Below, one piece after another: positions 47,906 through 58,990 of a stretch of 64,000 nucleotides of DNA (positions within the stretch are counted from its first letter, which is position 1; each line of letters starts with the position of its first letter). A program made the position numbers and the translations under genes. The notes beneath the pieces were generated by a model. It was given only the letters and a program-made list of their open reading frames with translations. It searched no databases and was not told where the DNA came from. Location of the stretch: NCBI GenBank assembly GCA_030248195.1, contig JASAND010015622.1:145363-209362 (forward strand). The letters are read 5' to 3'. The DNA comes from Trissonchulus latispiculum (taxonomy: Eukaryota; Nematoda; Enoplea; Enoplida; Ironidae).

Positions 47906-48040
47906 GTTGTATGCGGGCCGATTTTTGCGGCCCGCGACCGGCCCGCAGCCCGCACCTCATGACCGCGGCCCGCAACACTCCGGCCCGCGGCCCGCACACG
48001 CGCAATCCGGCCCGCAGGTACCCGCACATACAAATTGCTA
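47906..48040. repeat. GC-rich GGCCCGC array with inverted ends
   Basis: TTGTATGCGGGCC on the left mirrors GGTACCCGCACATACAA on the right, around dense GGCCCGCGGCC words. Looks like a tiny internally deleted hAT element joined to the SINE end. No clear target duplication. Confidence 0.45.
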
Positions 48041-48139
48041 CCTATGTATTACCTGAGCATCAAAACTGATGTATTTTGAAAGATACTTCCGGATCCGGCA
48101 AATTTTTCTGTCCGTTTAATTTGAACTTTATTCAGGGGA

Positions 48140-49089
48140 TTGCACCAAATAAGTTAAACTTCAGATTATCTTAATCCTCAGCTAATCTCCAGTTAAACTC
48201 CAGCTTAAGCGGAGGTTAAGTTGATCTAAAGTTAATCCTTTATCGACCGCTGCACCAAATAAGTTCAGGATTACCTTTAGATTATCTTCCGATTAAACTA
48301 AAGATAATCGGAAACTTTTAATCCTGCTCTATAGTAGGTTTAACATCGGATTAACTGTATTTCTACTTTATTTAGACCAACTACTAGTGCTAGGAAGGAT
48401 AGAAATTATCCGAATCCAGTCTACATTTTATATATATAGATTGTTACTCAAGTGTTGGCGTGTATTTTTGTCAAATTTTAATAACGAAATTTTTCTCTAA
48501 AGTTTCAAGAACTCCACTTGTTTATCATTATTAGCAATTTTATATTTAGTTCAAAAGACAGCGACAGCATGCATGTTAAAATTCGACATGAAATGAGACG
48601 TTTGATTTGGAACTTGATTTTCAGAAGAACGGTGAAGAATTATGTAATAGGCGATTGATAAATGCTATTACATAGTCAGAAATGATAAAATTGCAATTCT
48701 AAGTGCAATTATTACATTACGACTGCATTTATGTGTGGCAAATGGCTAGTGTATGCTTTGCTCTTCGAGTTACCGATAATCGGATGTTAAACTTATTCGT
48801 GTGCGTGCGTTAAACTAAAAATTTGATTAAAAATGTCTCGTTGCTATTGGTCGGTTGCTATCACGTTACCGTATTTCATTGGTCAAAACTCATTCACATG
48901 AGAAATAGTTTAACTATAGATTAACTTCCGATTAACTCAAGATTAGCTTAACTTTTCTTAATCTGGTTTGGTGCAATGAGAAAAAGTTTAACATTAGATT
49001 AAGTTAATCTTGAGTTTATCTATTCCAAAGTTAATCGTAAATATAAGTTAAACTGAAGTTAATCATAAACTTAATCTTATTTGGCGCAA
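48140..49089. mobile_element. Foldback/MITE-like element rich in AGATTAAC words
   Basis: Ends TTGCACCAAATAAG and inverse of TTGCGCCAAATAAG. Both subterminal zones are made of GATTAA/TTAATC words in alternating orientation (48150-48360 and 48905-49080). An internal GCACCAAATAAGTT repeat occurs at 48252. No ORF. Confidence 0.65.
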
Positions 49090-49427
49090 ACGGGCGAATC
49101 GAATTGTCCACCAAATTACTGTTCTTAAAGTGGTAATAAAAGCCTAGCTTCCCTTAACACGTTCAGTACTCCTGAGCCATCGTGGGTCAGTCCGATTCCT
49201 ACTGGCAAACTACTGACCCTCCCTTGGGTGAGGCTAGCTTTGGCATGTAATGTACAGAGAAAAAATTTTTAGTGTGCAAAGCAAAATATTCATGCGGCTT
49301 TTAGTGTGTACAGGAGGAGGGAATTATTCCTGTATTATTTATATTTTTGTTTGTGAGTGTGTATATAATATTAAAACACAATAGTCTATGAAGTATTTAA
49401 CCAAAAATGGTATTAGTAGTGAACGTG
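49090..49427. other. No feature seen
   Basis: Left flank of the polymerase element; nothing recognised. Confidence 0.4.
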
Positions 49428-49755
49428 AGTAGTATAGTGTACCCGTTTCGAGCAGCAATCATTGGATTGCGACTTCCCTCAAACTAGCTATAACCCTTTC
49501 CAGAGTACCGCCATTTTACATTAGTCCTATTCACCAGGTACATCCATTGCATTCCCTATTTTACCCACTGCCCACTCCATACTTCAAAATTATCAGTCAT
49601 ATTTCTCTAACCTCTCTTTTCATACATTACCTAAGTTCTTACATTCCCACTTCTTTCAATTCCGTCCCTCTGCGTTCTTCCCCCGGGGCTTGGGACCCGG
49701 CGTCGGCCCATTACCGGACTCCTACCTACCTACCTACCAACCATACCTATCTTTG
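49428..49755 (+). repeat. Left terminal inverted repeat of the PolB element
   Basis: 328 bp, more than 98% identical to the inverted right copy. Contains the block shared with the palindrome at 14331-16044. Confidence 0.92.
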
Positions 49756-50051
49756 TACAGTTTCCACATACCTAGCCTACAACACCTACCTATCCAATCT
49801 ATCACCTACGTACCTACCTACCTGACATACGTACCTTTACCTATTAATCTACCGCCTTGGCTCATATACTGTTTCTACCTAACTAACCTAACTCACCTAA
49901 ATTAACCTGCCTAACTTATCTATTTCGTAAAAGCTAGCTACCTAAGTCCGGCGCATGCAATCTTTTTGTGTTTTTAGGTTTTTACTATTTTTTGTTTTAG
50001 TATATGGCCTCTTCTTCTTCTTCTTATAAAACAGAGTGGGTAAGTACAATA
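49756..50051. other. Short non-coding interior of the PolB element
   Basis: Rich in CTACC and CCTAACT words and a CTT repeat near 50010-50027. No polyadenylation signal recognised. Confidence 0.5.
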
Positions 50052-53000
50052 TTATTTATCTAAGGGCACTGTAGTTACTCCGTCCGCTTGCACTTTGCGT
50101 TTAGGATAAGCGTACGATAGAGCATCCTTAGTTTGGAAGTATTTTACCATGTCCCCATTTTTATTCACAAATCCCCTATTATCTCCTGACTTCGTACAAC
50201 CAGTATCGAGAACATCTTTGAAGTCGTTCCAAGTATAATGGTTCAATTTTTTGCTCACCCCTTTATGGCTAACCTTATTCGTTTCACCCCATGCGAAATA
50301 AGTTTTACTGCAAAGAGCTATAATGCCGTCACCTTTCCACTCTTCTTTAAACAGACCGGGTACTCTTTTTTGTGTAGGATCTAGGACAAAGAAGTCTTTC
50401 AGAGCAATTTTCCAACTTTCCTTGTTTTCGGGTGGGACGCAGTCATTTAAATCAGTAGAGGAGCAAGCGAAGTATAGGGAATCGGTATCCATTTGACAAA
50501 GTTGAAATGATCAAGGTCGTAAGTTTGGTTTTAGGCAATCGTAATAAAATTCTAGCATTCTAAGCTTAGCATATTGGTAAACGAAGAACCCCACTAATTC
50601 AGGTAAACGGTAGACAATTTTGGATTTCGCCGATTGAACTTCATAGACCCCATTTCCCAGATCATCTAACCTTCGAAACCGCCACCCATTCACTTCCCTA
50701 CTAGCCCCTGACCTTTGACAATATCTTACATCCTGGTGTTTTTCTAAGTTTGTGATGGTTCGGCCATAATAGGAATTACCCAGAAGTTTAAACATTTCCC
50801 CCTTGAGCGCTAAATCAGGGTCGGAGTCAGCTGCAGAACGATGGAAAGTTACCTCGTCTCCCAACTTTTTAAAACATGCCTTGGGTTTAAATTCAATTCC
50901 TTGGTAAATTTTAGTAATTTTTAGCCCGTGTTTGAGGTACCACTTAATTAGGGGAGTAGCCAAGAGAATTTTCTTCCCAAAATAACTTCCAATCAACCCC
51001 CTCCTAGGCTGCGTCATTAGATCGTGTTCCTCGCAAAACTTTCTCATATGCTCTCCGATATCTTCCTTACTAATTTCTACATTTTTGAAAATAGGAGTCA
51101 TTTCAGCAAAACATTCCTTTTTATCCTCGGGTACTTCAATATCTACCTCAACTAGTCCGAAGAATCTATTTGCTTGGATCAAACTCACCATTTCAGCGAA
51201 AGTATGTACCGATTTTTTCTTAGGGAGGTCAAAATGCTCATTCATAAACTCTTGCATATCCGAAGAATCCATTAAGTCTTGGTTAAACTCACATTCCCAC
51301 TTTTCTATTAGATTGAAACCTCCATCCTTAATTGCCTGGGAGACCCTTTGCGTTCGTTCTCTTCTTTTCAGTCTGTCTTCAGGATCTTTATTTCTATCCA
51401 ACTCGCACCCGTGTCCATGGAAATAGCACCCATGAAATTGTAGTACCAGGTTTTTCTCCGAGACCCACCCATCAACTTTAGATTTTCCTACTCTTTTTTG
51501 CCCCCCATTGTAAGCATGCTCAACCCTAACTCCCATTTCCTTTGCCATATACTCTAGCCACATTGCCTCCTTTCGCCCTTTTTGTAGCCACCTTTTGAAT
51601 TTCCCATCATTTGTGGGCTTCCATTCGGCGTACATTCCCGTAGGCATTTCCTGCATTGTGCACCAAAGATATAAGGCATTAGCGTCAAACCCGAAAATTT
51701 GCATTACCGTTTCTCCATCTGTAATTTGAGTAATTCCGGCTTCATGATATCTATGAAACACTAAGCTAGGACCCCCGACTATATTATTCTTGACCAATTT
51801 ATGCCAAGGTTTAGTGCGCCTACACCAAAGTGGTAGTATAGTGTGCTTAGGAATCCCATTCATCATATTTTTATATGCCAACCCAGGAAGGGAGATGGCC
51901 CCACCCTTAAACATATCGGTCTCCCTGGTTTTCCAGAAGTCTACCATTTTCTCAGTTGCCTGAAGGAACGGCCCTACGTCTTGGTTATTGTAGTAAATCA
52001 AAGAATCTCTCATTGTTTTCATGTTATACTTCGCCCAATCCTCTGTGAATGCTAAGTAGTCTTCGTCCGAAACCTCTTCCTGCCTTAAAGTTGAATAGAA
52101 CATGTCCCGACTCGGAAAGCCTTGGTTTAGAAATTCAAGAGAAGTAAAAGCCTCATAGGGGAAAACACCCTTTTGGTCAGGGATCTTAAAACTTTTTAGC
52201 CACTTCTTGTAGGACGTACCAGCGGCTAGATAATTTGTTATGTCAAGGAAGTATAGTTTAGGGGTACAAAGGGCCATAAAGTTATTCCCTTTCTTAACCG
52301 TATACCCCAAGTCTTGACCAGAGTTAACAATATTTGTGATTAGATAGGCCCTAATAAGATTCATGTCAAATCGTCCTGAGTTAAAACCTAAGGTAGGAAC
52401 AGACTTAAGCCAAGTTTCGAATTCAGTTAGCAGTTTCTCATTGTCGGTTAAACCTGACAGTGTTGGTTCATAAATTTTCCTCAAAAGTTCGTATGCTTTA
52501 TCAGCAATTTCCTCCATATAGTCTTTCATTCGAGCAACTAAATCGTAGGGATCCCCAGTAGTTATTAGGCACTTTGGGTCTTCATAGCCTGGGACATTGG
52601 ATCCTATTGACACCGATGCTGGAACTAACTCTTGCTCGTAAACCAACTTTGGCCCACCTTTCTTATTTGTAGGTTTGAACATGCACTCAAAATCGTATGC
52701 AATTCTAAAGGGGTAGTACCATTCTGGCACAGGAATTCCTAGCTCACTAATTTTTTGCAAGATGGTCTTACTAGGTCCAACTCCTCCGCCAGGGAAGATA
52801 TGCTTTATGCCCACCTCACAGCTTTTGGAGTGTCTCATGAAATCGTTATGATGATGAAATAACTTGTCACAATTTGAACATTTCCAGCTTTGGGTGAATT
52901 TATTTAGATTTTTGATGAAGGAGAAGTGGTTTTCATAAATATTAATGGCCATTTTCCTTGACTTCTTCCCTAGGGGTCTTCGAATAAGCTTAGCTGCAAC

Positions 53001-54344
53001 ATTAGTAATGTCTTGATCCCTTTCATGTTTCCTAACTAATAGCTCATTAAGGTCTTCTGTTTCATCTCCGGCTTCCTCAACAGTAGGGCCTAATTCATAA
53101 ACCGAAATACCAATATCAAATTTTTCCTCAAGTTCATCTAGATCATCGAGATGTATCCCATGAAACTCTTCCCCAGGCTTAACCCACCTATGAATGAGTT
53201 CGTCTGTCATTTCCTCTAAACCATAAATTTTTGATCCCAATCCTAAGGAAAGGCACCTAAAGAAACACTTGTCGTCCTCGTAAGGTTTCCCGTTATTTTT
53301 GTTTGTAACCAATGCATTGAGCCCCCGGTTATTTCTTACGTAATCTGGAAGATATCTTGCTTCGCCCACGGGATAGGAAATCAACTTATTAATATAGAAA
53401 CAAACATTGGTAATTTCCAGGACTGTCCACTTTGTATTGGGGCGTTGCTGTCTCACCCATTCCAAGATATCCCCTCTCTCTAGCTCATAGAAAATTTTTC
53501 CCAAATCTCCCTCATTTGAAATGTGGATAGGTTCATCGAAATACCGGTTATTTCCGGATGGGTAATAGTACCGGAGTTCTCCATCTTCGACGTTCCTAAG
53601 TACGAACCCGAAAGAGAGATTAAATTTGAACTGCCACCTTTGAAGTTTGAAAATTAGCTTAACTAGTTCCTTTAACTTAGAAGGATCTGTTACCCGGAAG
53701 TTGTACCTGTTTTGGATACCGGGAGTTATGAAATACCTAGTTCTAATCTTACTCCAATTTTCTCTATAAATTTTTGCTAAATCTTCAGGCAAGTCCTTAA
53801 TCAAGCTTCTCGTCAAATTGGGGGCATCTTCAGTAGGAAGGTTAGAAAAGTGGGTCTGTCTCAAGGTCTTGGGGTCCGGAACCTTTGGCGGTTCTCTATG
53901 AGTTCTCAAATGTCCCTGGTAGCCCTTATATGTTTTATACTTGAACCCGCATTTTTTACATTGATAAGAAGGTTGCTCATTTGGATGGGATCTTTTAAAA
54001 TGTCGGGTCATGTTGTGTTTCTCTGTGAATACCTTTTCGCATTTAGGGCACGGAAAGAATGTTTTAGACGAATGTTCCAATTTATTATGGCTTTGAAGTT
54101 CTAGCAGGGTAGAGAATGACTCATTACAAGTTGAGCATTTTGGAACACCACTAGTAGTTGGGGGAATGTCCAGGGGTAAAGTTTGAGAATATGCCCAAAA
54201 CTCATCACTTCCTATCATCTGCTCCCCATCCCAGTCAGTTTTCATGAGTGCTACCGCTTTATCTCTGAGGGCCTTAGTCATTTGCGGGTCATCCTTCCAG
54301 AACCCACTCTCAATAGCAGCATTCAACTTGGATATTGCAGTCAT
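50052..54344 (-). pseudogene. Protein-primed DNA polymerase B with N-terminal zinc fingers, one in-frame stop
   Basis: 1277 codons, a TGA at 50511-50513, then the same frame continues to 50052 (about 152 codons), total about 1430. N-terminus: three C2H2 fingers (about residues 70-91, 98-120, 129-149), then a DDKCFFRC segment near 357-364 like the cysteine region of related viral/Polinton polymerases, and another C2HC finger near 489-509. Exonuclease motifs: YDFE (550-553), NSGRFD (655-660), YNNQD (785-789). Polymerase motif A at FGFDANALY (884-892), a K-VDGW...FHGCYFHG nuclease-like insert (956-977), motif B K1181...NSYYG (1190-1194). Motif C, MDTDSLYF, lies just after the stop. All catalytic motifs are conserved, so inactivation is recent or the stop is read through. 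Start chosen as first ATG, 20 bp inside the terminal repeat. Confidence 0.85.
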
Positions 54345-54363
54345 TTCGCTGTCTTGCCCCTTT

Positions 54364-54687
54364 CAAAGATAGGTATGGTAGGTAGGTAGGTAGGAGTCCG
54401 GTAATGGGCCGACGCCGGGTCCCAAGCCCCGGGGGAAGAACGCAGAGGGACGGAATTGAAAGAAGTGGGAATGTAAGAACTTACGTAATGTATGAAAAGA
54501 GAGGTTAGAGAAATATGACTGATAATTTTGAAGTATGGAGTGGGCAGTGGGTAAAATAGGGAATGCAATGGATGTACCTGGTGAATAGGACTAATGTAAA
54601 ATGGCGGTACTCTGGAAAGGGTTATAGCTAGTTTGAGGGAAGTCGCAATCCAATGATTGCTGCTCGAAACGGTTACACTATACTACT
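54364..54687 (-). repeat. Right terminal inverted repeat of the PolB element
   Basis: 324 bp. The polymerase start codon is 20 bp from its inner edge, so this repeat probably carries the promoter. Confidence 0.92.
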
Positions 54688-55076
54688 AACAGAGCCCTCT
54701 CGCTAAAAGTTTCAAAATTTAATTGTTCTGCTTGTGTTACAGGAAACAGAAATACTCTTGTAAATTTTTACCTTTGCAAAAAATGAACAGGACACATTTG
54801 CTGAAACTACTGCATCGAAACATTGATACATGCTTCTGCCTTTTCCGTGCACATGACAAAAACTATTTCTAGATTGCTGGCCTAGTGTTGGTACTGCGTG
54901 CCGAGCAACCAACTTAGACGATGGTAGTAACTTTAATGAATAACGAATAACAACTTGTTCAAACTATATAAATTACTATCAGATCATTCTTAAGTGAGAA
55001 CTCAAACCGTGGTGGATTAAATATCTCGTTACAACATCTTGCTTTTGTGTTACTTTCTCTTCTTCTGTTATTGCAG
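54688..55076. other. Flank or intron before the cysteine-rich exon
   Basis: AT-rich. It ends with a pyrimidine-rich acceptor (TTTCTCTTCTTCTGTTATTGCAG). Confidence 0.4.
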
Positions 55077-55427
55077 TGACTGGACCAATTGAAATCGACG
55101 GAGTATATTATGCACTGGGCGCCGTGCAAGAATCATGTACTAGCGTTTGTGAAGGAATGGGCGCACAGTGTTCAATTGAAAGTTTAAAAGCTACCGATGT
55201 ACAGACTATGGGCCACCTTCTGCGGCAGCTGGCATTTGAGGCTGGTAAATTTTGCTGTCACATGGGAGATCCTTTACAATCGGGCCCGATCTATCCTGGG
55301 GTCGATGGTGACAGTATGCCCCCGAAAGCTGCCTGTGCAGGTTATGCTGGGGGACAAGAATTAACTACTACTTGTGATAGCGTTCCCTCATGGAAATATG
55401 ACAGACGGCTTTGTGCCTGCATTGACG
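55077..55427 (+). CDS. Cysteine-rich extracellular-type exon (partial gene)
   Basis: Bounded by a strong acceptor (TTATTGCAG) and donor (ACG|GTACGT). It is 351 bp and symmetric phase 1-1, typical of shuffled extracellular modules. The 117 residues have nine cysteines: C-x3-C-x6-C near the start (ESCTSVCEGMGAQC), CC, two singles and RLCAC at the end, with aromatic YYALG before the first. This pattern resembles an uncharacterised secreted repeat module seen in marine invertebrates and protists; I recall the pattern, not a named family. No flanking exon could be found, so the gene continues elsewhere or is broken. Host gene candidate, probably secreted or membrane-anchored. Confidence 0.6.
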
Positions 55428-55439
55428 GTACGTATTGAT

Positions 55440-56693
55440 ATGTTATCGTTTAAAAAAGTGAGAAAATGTAAAATGATAGCCAGTAAAAGGATAACGGGTG
55501 TTTATCACTCTAAGCTTCCAACCTTCGCTGATGACCATCACTAGCATAGCTAATTGTTCTGCATACGGATTTCCATGTAAACTATTGCTGGAAACCAGAC
55601 ATTTACGTGTGAATCAACACAATCAAGGCAGAGGAATTATAATCATAAAACGAAAAATTTCAGAAAATTCTTGACTAATTTTACATATTATTAGTTTAAG
55701 GTTTACGGACGTAGAAGCTTTAGGTCGGCGGGTCGCTTAGGTCCAAAACCGATAGTCAGGATTTCACTGCAAAATTTGATCATGTTTAGCCAGCCACTCG
55801 CTCCCAATACAAACTTTAATTATGAACGCCGCTGACCTTGGCGCACTGTGCATTAAAACTTGAAGTAGCATTAACTTGCACAGACTGCGTTTACAATGTA
55901 TAATGGCAAGGCTTGTGTGTTAAACCGACCTTTATAACAAGAAAATTGACCTTGCCTTTTTTCTTCGGAAAGAAGCTATCTATACGTCCTTTCGGTATCT
56001 TTTGCCAATCTCTTAGAATAAACGAAAGGATACTGTAATGTGCAGTGATATTTATAGGTAGGTTTCGACAGACGTTTCCTGGCAGCGATACAGCAACGCA
56101 GTTTAATTCATCACAGCCAGAGCACCAACTAGCACAAAGCTGGTTCTGATCCAAGAGATCTCGGGTCAGATCATTTCTAGGCGACCACTTCGTACTTCTT
56201 GATCCACCATAGCGTAGAATATAGGATGTATCAGGCAGCTAAGCCTAAGTCTAAGTAGACAGAAATTAGCCTGTGAGTGAATAAGTAATACTTTACGAAT
56301 GGTCAATCTAAAATATTGGATACCTAATTTCGTGGCTTGAAATGACTCATGAGTTTGAACTAATTCAAGATTCAATCAGTTGGAGTTGTTCCGTGCAGTG
56401 GGTAGGTGGTCAAGTGTTGAACTCACGTCTGCCATTTTTATGTCGCGAGTCAGAGTTGTTTCTATTTCGTGAGTGACATATATTTTTGAGTTGTCTGTCA
56501 TTCTTTTTGTGATTATTGGAATAAACGTCGGTTTTGTATAGAACCTTTTTAGCTTATCTAGCGAACCCAAATGCAAACCTGAGTTGTGATACAACGCAAC
56601 AAATCTATAATTCGATAGTCGGACATCCAACACGTTTGACAACAACTTGCAATCTAACGGTCTGCTCAATCGTGAAACTAGCACCAGGGTTTC
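55440..56693. other. No gene supported
   Basis: May include intron of the cysteine-rich gene. Frames at 55891-56154 and 56376-56834 lack domains; the latter overlaps the repeat at 56705. Confidence 0.4.
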
Positions 56694-56704
56694 ATACCCG
56701 ACAA

Positions 56705-57086
56705 CACAGGTGGACAAGGGGGCGGGAAAGGGGGAATTCCCCCCCCCCCCACGGCGAAGTCGCCCACAAGGGGTCGCGAAATTGCTCCCACAAGGTGTAA
56801 GAAAACTGGCCACAAGGGGTAAGAAAACTGCCAAAAAATAGGTTTTACGACTAAAATTTCCACAACTTTTCCGGCCTCGCCGGAATTTTTCACTTAAAAT
56901 TACTATGTTTTGCTATAAAACGGACGAAAAACGTGTTTTAGCTAAAAATTAGATGTTTTTTGCTAAACAATGGCAAAAATAGCTTAAAAATAGCTTTAAA
57001 AAGTACCCCTAAGAAAAATCGCTCTCACAAGGGGTACCCAAATTTGCTTCCACAAGGGTCAGTGAAATTTGACCTCCCGTTCAGGT
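56705..57086 (+). mobile_element. 385-bp interspersed repeat, copy 2
   Basis: Same ends CACAGGTGG and GTTCAGGT as 33970-34355. Flanked by ATACCCGACAA and ATGCCCGACAA, an 11-bp duplication with one mismatch. It includes a run of ten C's and the CCGGCCTCGCCGG hairpin. Confidence 0.8.
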
Positions 57087-57097
57087 ATGCCCGACAA

Positions 57098-57499
57098 TAG
57101 AATGCTTTTCAAGCCCATTCCCATAATCACAGTCGAAATCCGTTTAGTTTTCTAACAATTCTTCACAGAAACCCTTGGTCCTGTTTTTATGGTCTAGATC
57201 GGTTATTTTCAGAATTTTGACTTCAAAACTTCAGAGGAATGCTAAACATAATTACATCGAGGAAGATAGCAGCACTCTGTGTTATGTGATGATCATGGTT
57301 CTGATCATTGCTTTCGGTAGTTGATTTGATCAATTTGATCAATAGGCACTGAGCCGGCCGTATTCCCAGAGGTTGACAATAACCTGCAGCGGGCAGGACC
57401 GTAGGGCGTTCAGCGATGTGGCGGGTCTCAGTAACCACATGGCATCTCCATTTGATTATCAGATCAGATTATCATTATAAGATTATCAATAGTCCCGGG
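57098..57499. other. No gene seen
   Basis: Nothing recognised. Confidence 0.35.
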
Positions 57500-58783
57500 T
57501 GAGAACGTACAGTCGTACAGTCCGATCCTACATTTATTTCAATTCAAAATTCTGACAGGATGGAGCGTTCTGAGCGACTATTGATGGTTTCCAAGTGTTG
57601 AGGAGGCAGAGGAAGGATATTATCCAAGCGGTCAGATCTAAGAGGAGACTTCCATTGGTATTTAAGGAGACCTAACAGTTGGTTCTGGGCCATCAGAAGC
57701 TCAACGCCTTAGGTCTTGCCTTTTCTGGTTCTTCCCAAGCTGCTGTTCCAGGACGAATTCTCGGTTTTCGCCTTTCGCTTTTTGCCGGTTCTGTGGAATA
57801 TCACATATCCAGTTAGAAATTGGGTGGGGGTCTGAGAAGCTCTCGTTGATTGATTCTTGCCAGTCAAATGTGGTGACAAGGGATGAGCGGACAAAGGATT
57901 GATCATGACTAGATCTATTCCCTGTGACCGTGTTGGTCCGGAGGCCATTGTTGTTCAGAATACTATGTAGTGCCGATGTCGCCTGAGACCATTCCTGATT
58001 TGTCTCAAAGCGAACAGTGTGCACTAAAGTGGCCAACCGTCAGACAGCCCCTGCCTCGGGCTAGGTAGGAAAGAACAAAGAGTTGGATTGATACCAAGAC
58101 CTTAACACTGACTATATTGTTCCTCTTTTCTTTTGGGGGCCACAAGGGGTGTCCGGAGAACCTGGTGTTGTTGACCGCTGCGGACCGTTGTTGCAACGTC
58201 GTTTTTATCGAGGCCATACACTTTCCACTGAAGGATTTTAAGCGCTTAAAGTCTCTGGACTTGGCAAGGGGGCGGAGGGCGTGTGGGTTGGTGTTAACGT
58301 GGGGCTGGGCATCGGCTTAGGATAGACGGAGAGCTGGCTGCGGTGGGGACTACGGTAGGTTGCCAGCCGCAGCAGCAGCAGGAAGAGTGGTAGTCGTGCT
58401 GGGAATGAGAAGGCGCCAGAGGCTGGGGTTGTTGAATCCGTGGGCATTTCGAACAAGACCATGAATCATCTGCCAGCGACTGAGTATGACTGACAGACCA
58501 GAAGACACTTGTTGTGGTGCCAAGTGGCACACTAGGCATACTGGAGTGACTAGTCTCTTCTGGTAACTTTGGGAGAGCTGATGCCACAAGGCCGTTGGAT
58601 AAGCCTCGGATTCTGCTTAACGTCCCCCGCCAAGGAGCCGGGTCAGAAAAAAGGCGACCGGACGGTCGCCAGACATGGGGGATATCTGGATCTCTCTTGG
58701 GGTACAGGAGATGCCTTCTTTGGAATGTGCAGAGTCGTGGCTTGCAACTTATATTTTATATCTTAATCTTCTTTAGCTGAACA
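57500..58783 (-). repeat. Candidate 3' LTR of a Ty3/Gypsy element (far edge unresolved)
   Basis: On the minus strand it begins TGTTCAGC directly after a purine tract downstream of an integrase remnant, with an AT-rich TATAAAATATAA box about 20 bp in. The 3' edge of the LTR cannot be fixed because no second LTR is in the window. The region contains GC-rich sequence and several chance ORFs. Confidence 0.45.
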
Positions 58784-58797
58784 CTTTTCCCCCTTTT
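58784..58797 (-). promoter_or_regulatory. Polypurine tract AAAAGGGGGAAAAG
   Basis: Uninterrupted purines on the minus strand immediately before the TGTT of the LTR and about 190 bp after the integrase stop, the usual place for plus-strand priming. Confidence 0.65.
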
Positions 58798-58990
58798 AGT
58801 TGTAGTCGTCGCCTTGTATGAATCCTTCGTCCCTGCCTAGTATTAATGCCAAAGGACGACGCCGGATACGATGAGGGTGTAACGGGTGTGGATGAGGCCC
58901 CTGATCTCCATGACCAACAACTCTAAAGCTAGTGGAAAATAAATCGTTCTCTTCCAAAGATTGGGTTACATGTTCTTGACATTGTTCAAA

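Larger units (their letters stand above)
49428..54687 (-). mobile_element. 5.26-kb TIR element encoding a protein-primed family-B DNA polymerase (Polinton-like, PolB only)
   Basis: Terminal inverted repeats at 49428-49755 and 54364-54687 differ at only about three positions. They start AGTAGTATAGTGTA and include a TTCTTCCCCCGGGGCTTGGG block and CTAC tetranucleotides. The whole interior is taken by one polymerase gene on the minus strand. No integrase, capsid, protease or packaging ATPase is present, unlike complete Polinton/Maverick elements, whose AG-type ends and PolB this resembles. Flanks AACGTG and AACAGA do not form a clean 6-bp duplication. Near-identical repeats indicate a young copy or repeat homogenisation during replication. 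Confidence 0.88.

Noticed and set aside
51837..51850. TAGTATAGTGTGC inside the polymerase gene as an internal terminus-like site
   Set aside because: It matches the palindrome terminus for 13 bases but is part of the coding frame and is not flanked by further similarity; probably chance.
34861..57086. CRISPR-like arrays in tandem or interspersed repeats
   Set aside because: Repeats are either directly tandem without unique spacers or dispersed transposons; the genome is eukaryotic.
58117..58780. Several 60-100 codon ORFs on both strands
   Set aside because: They lie in the presumed LTR of a dead Gypsy element, overlap each other in many frames and show no domain.
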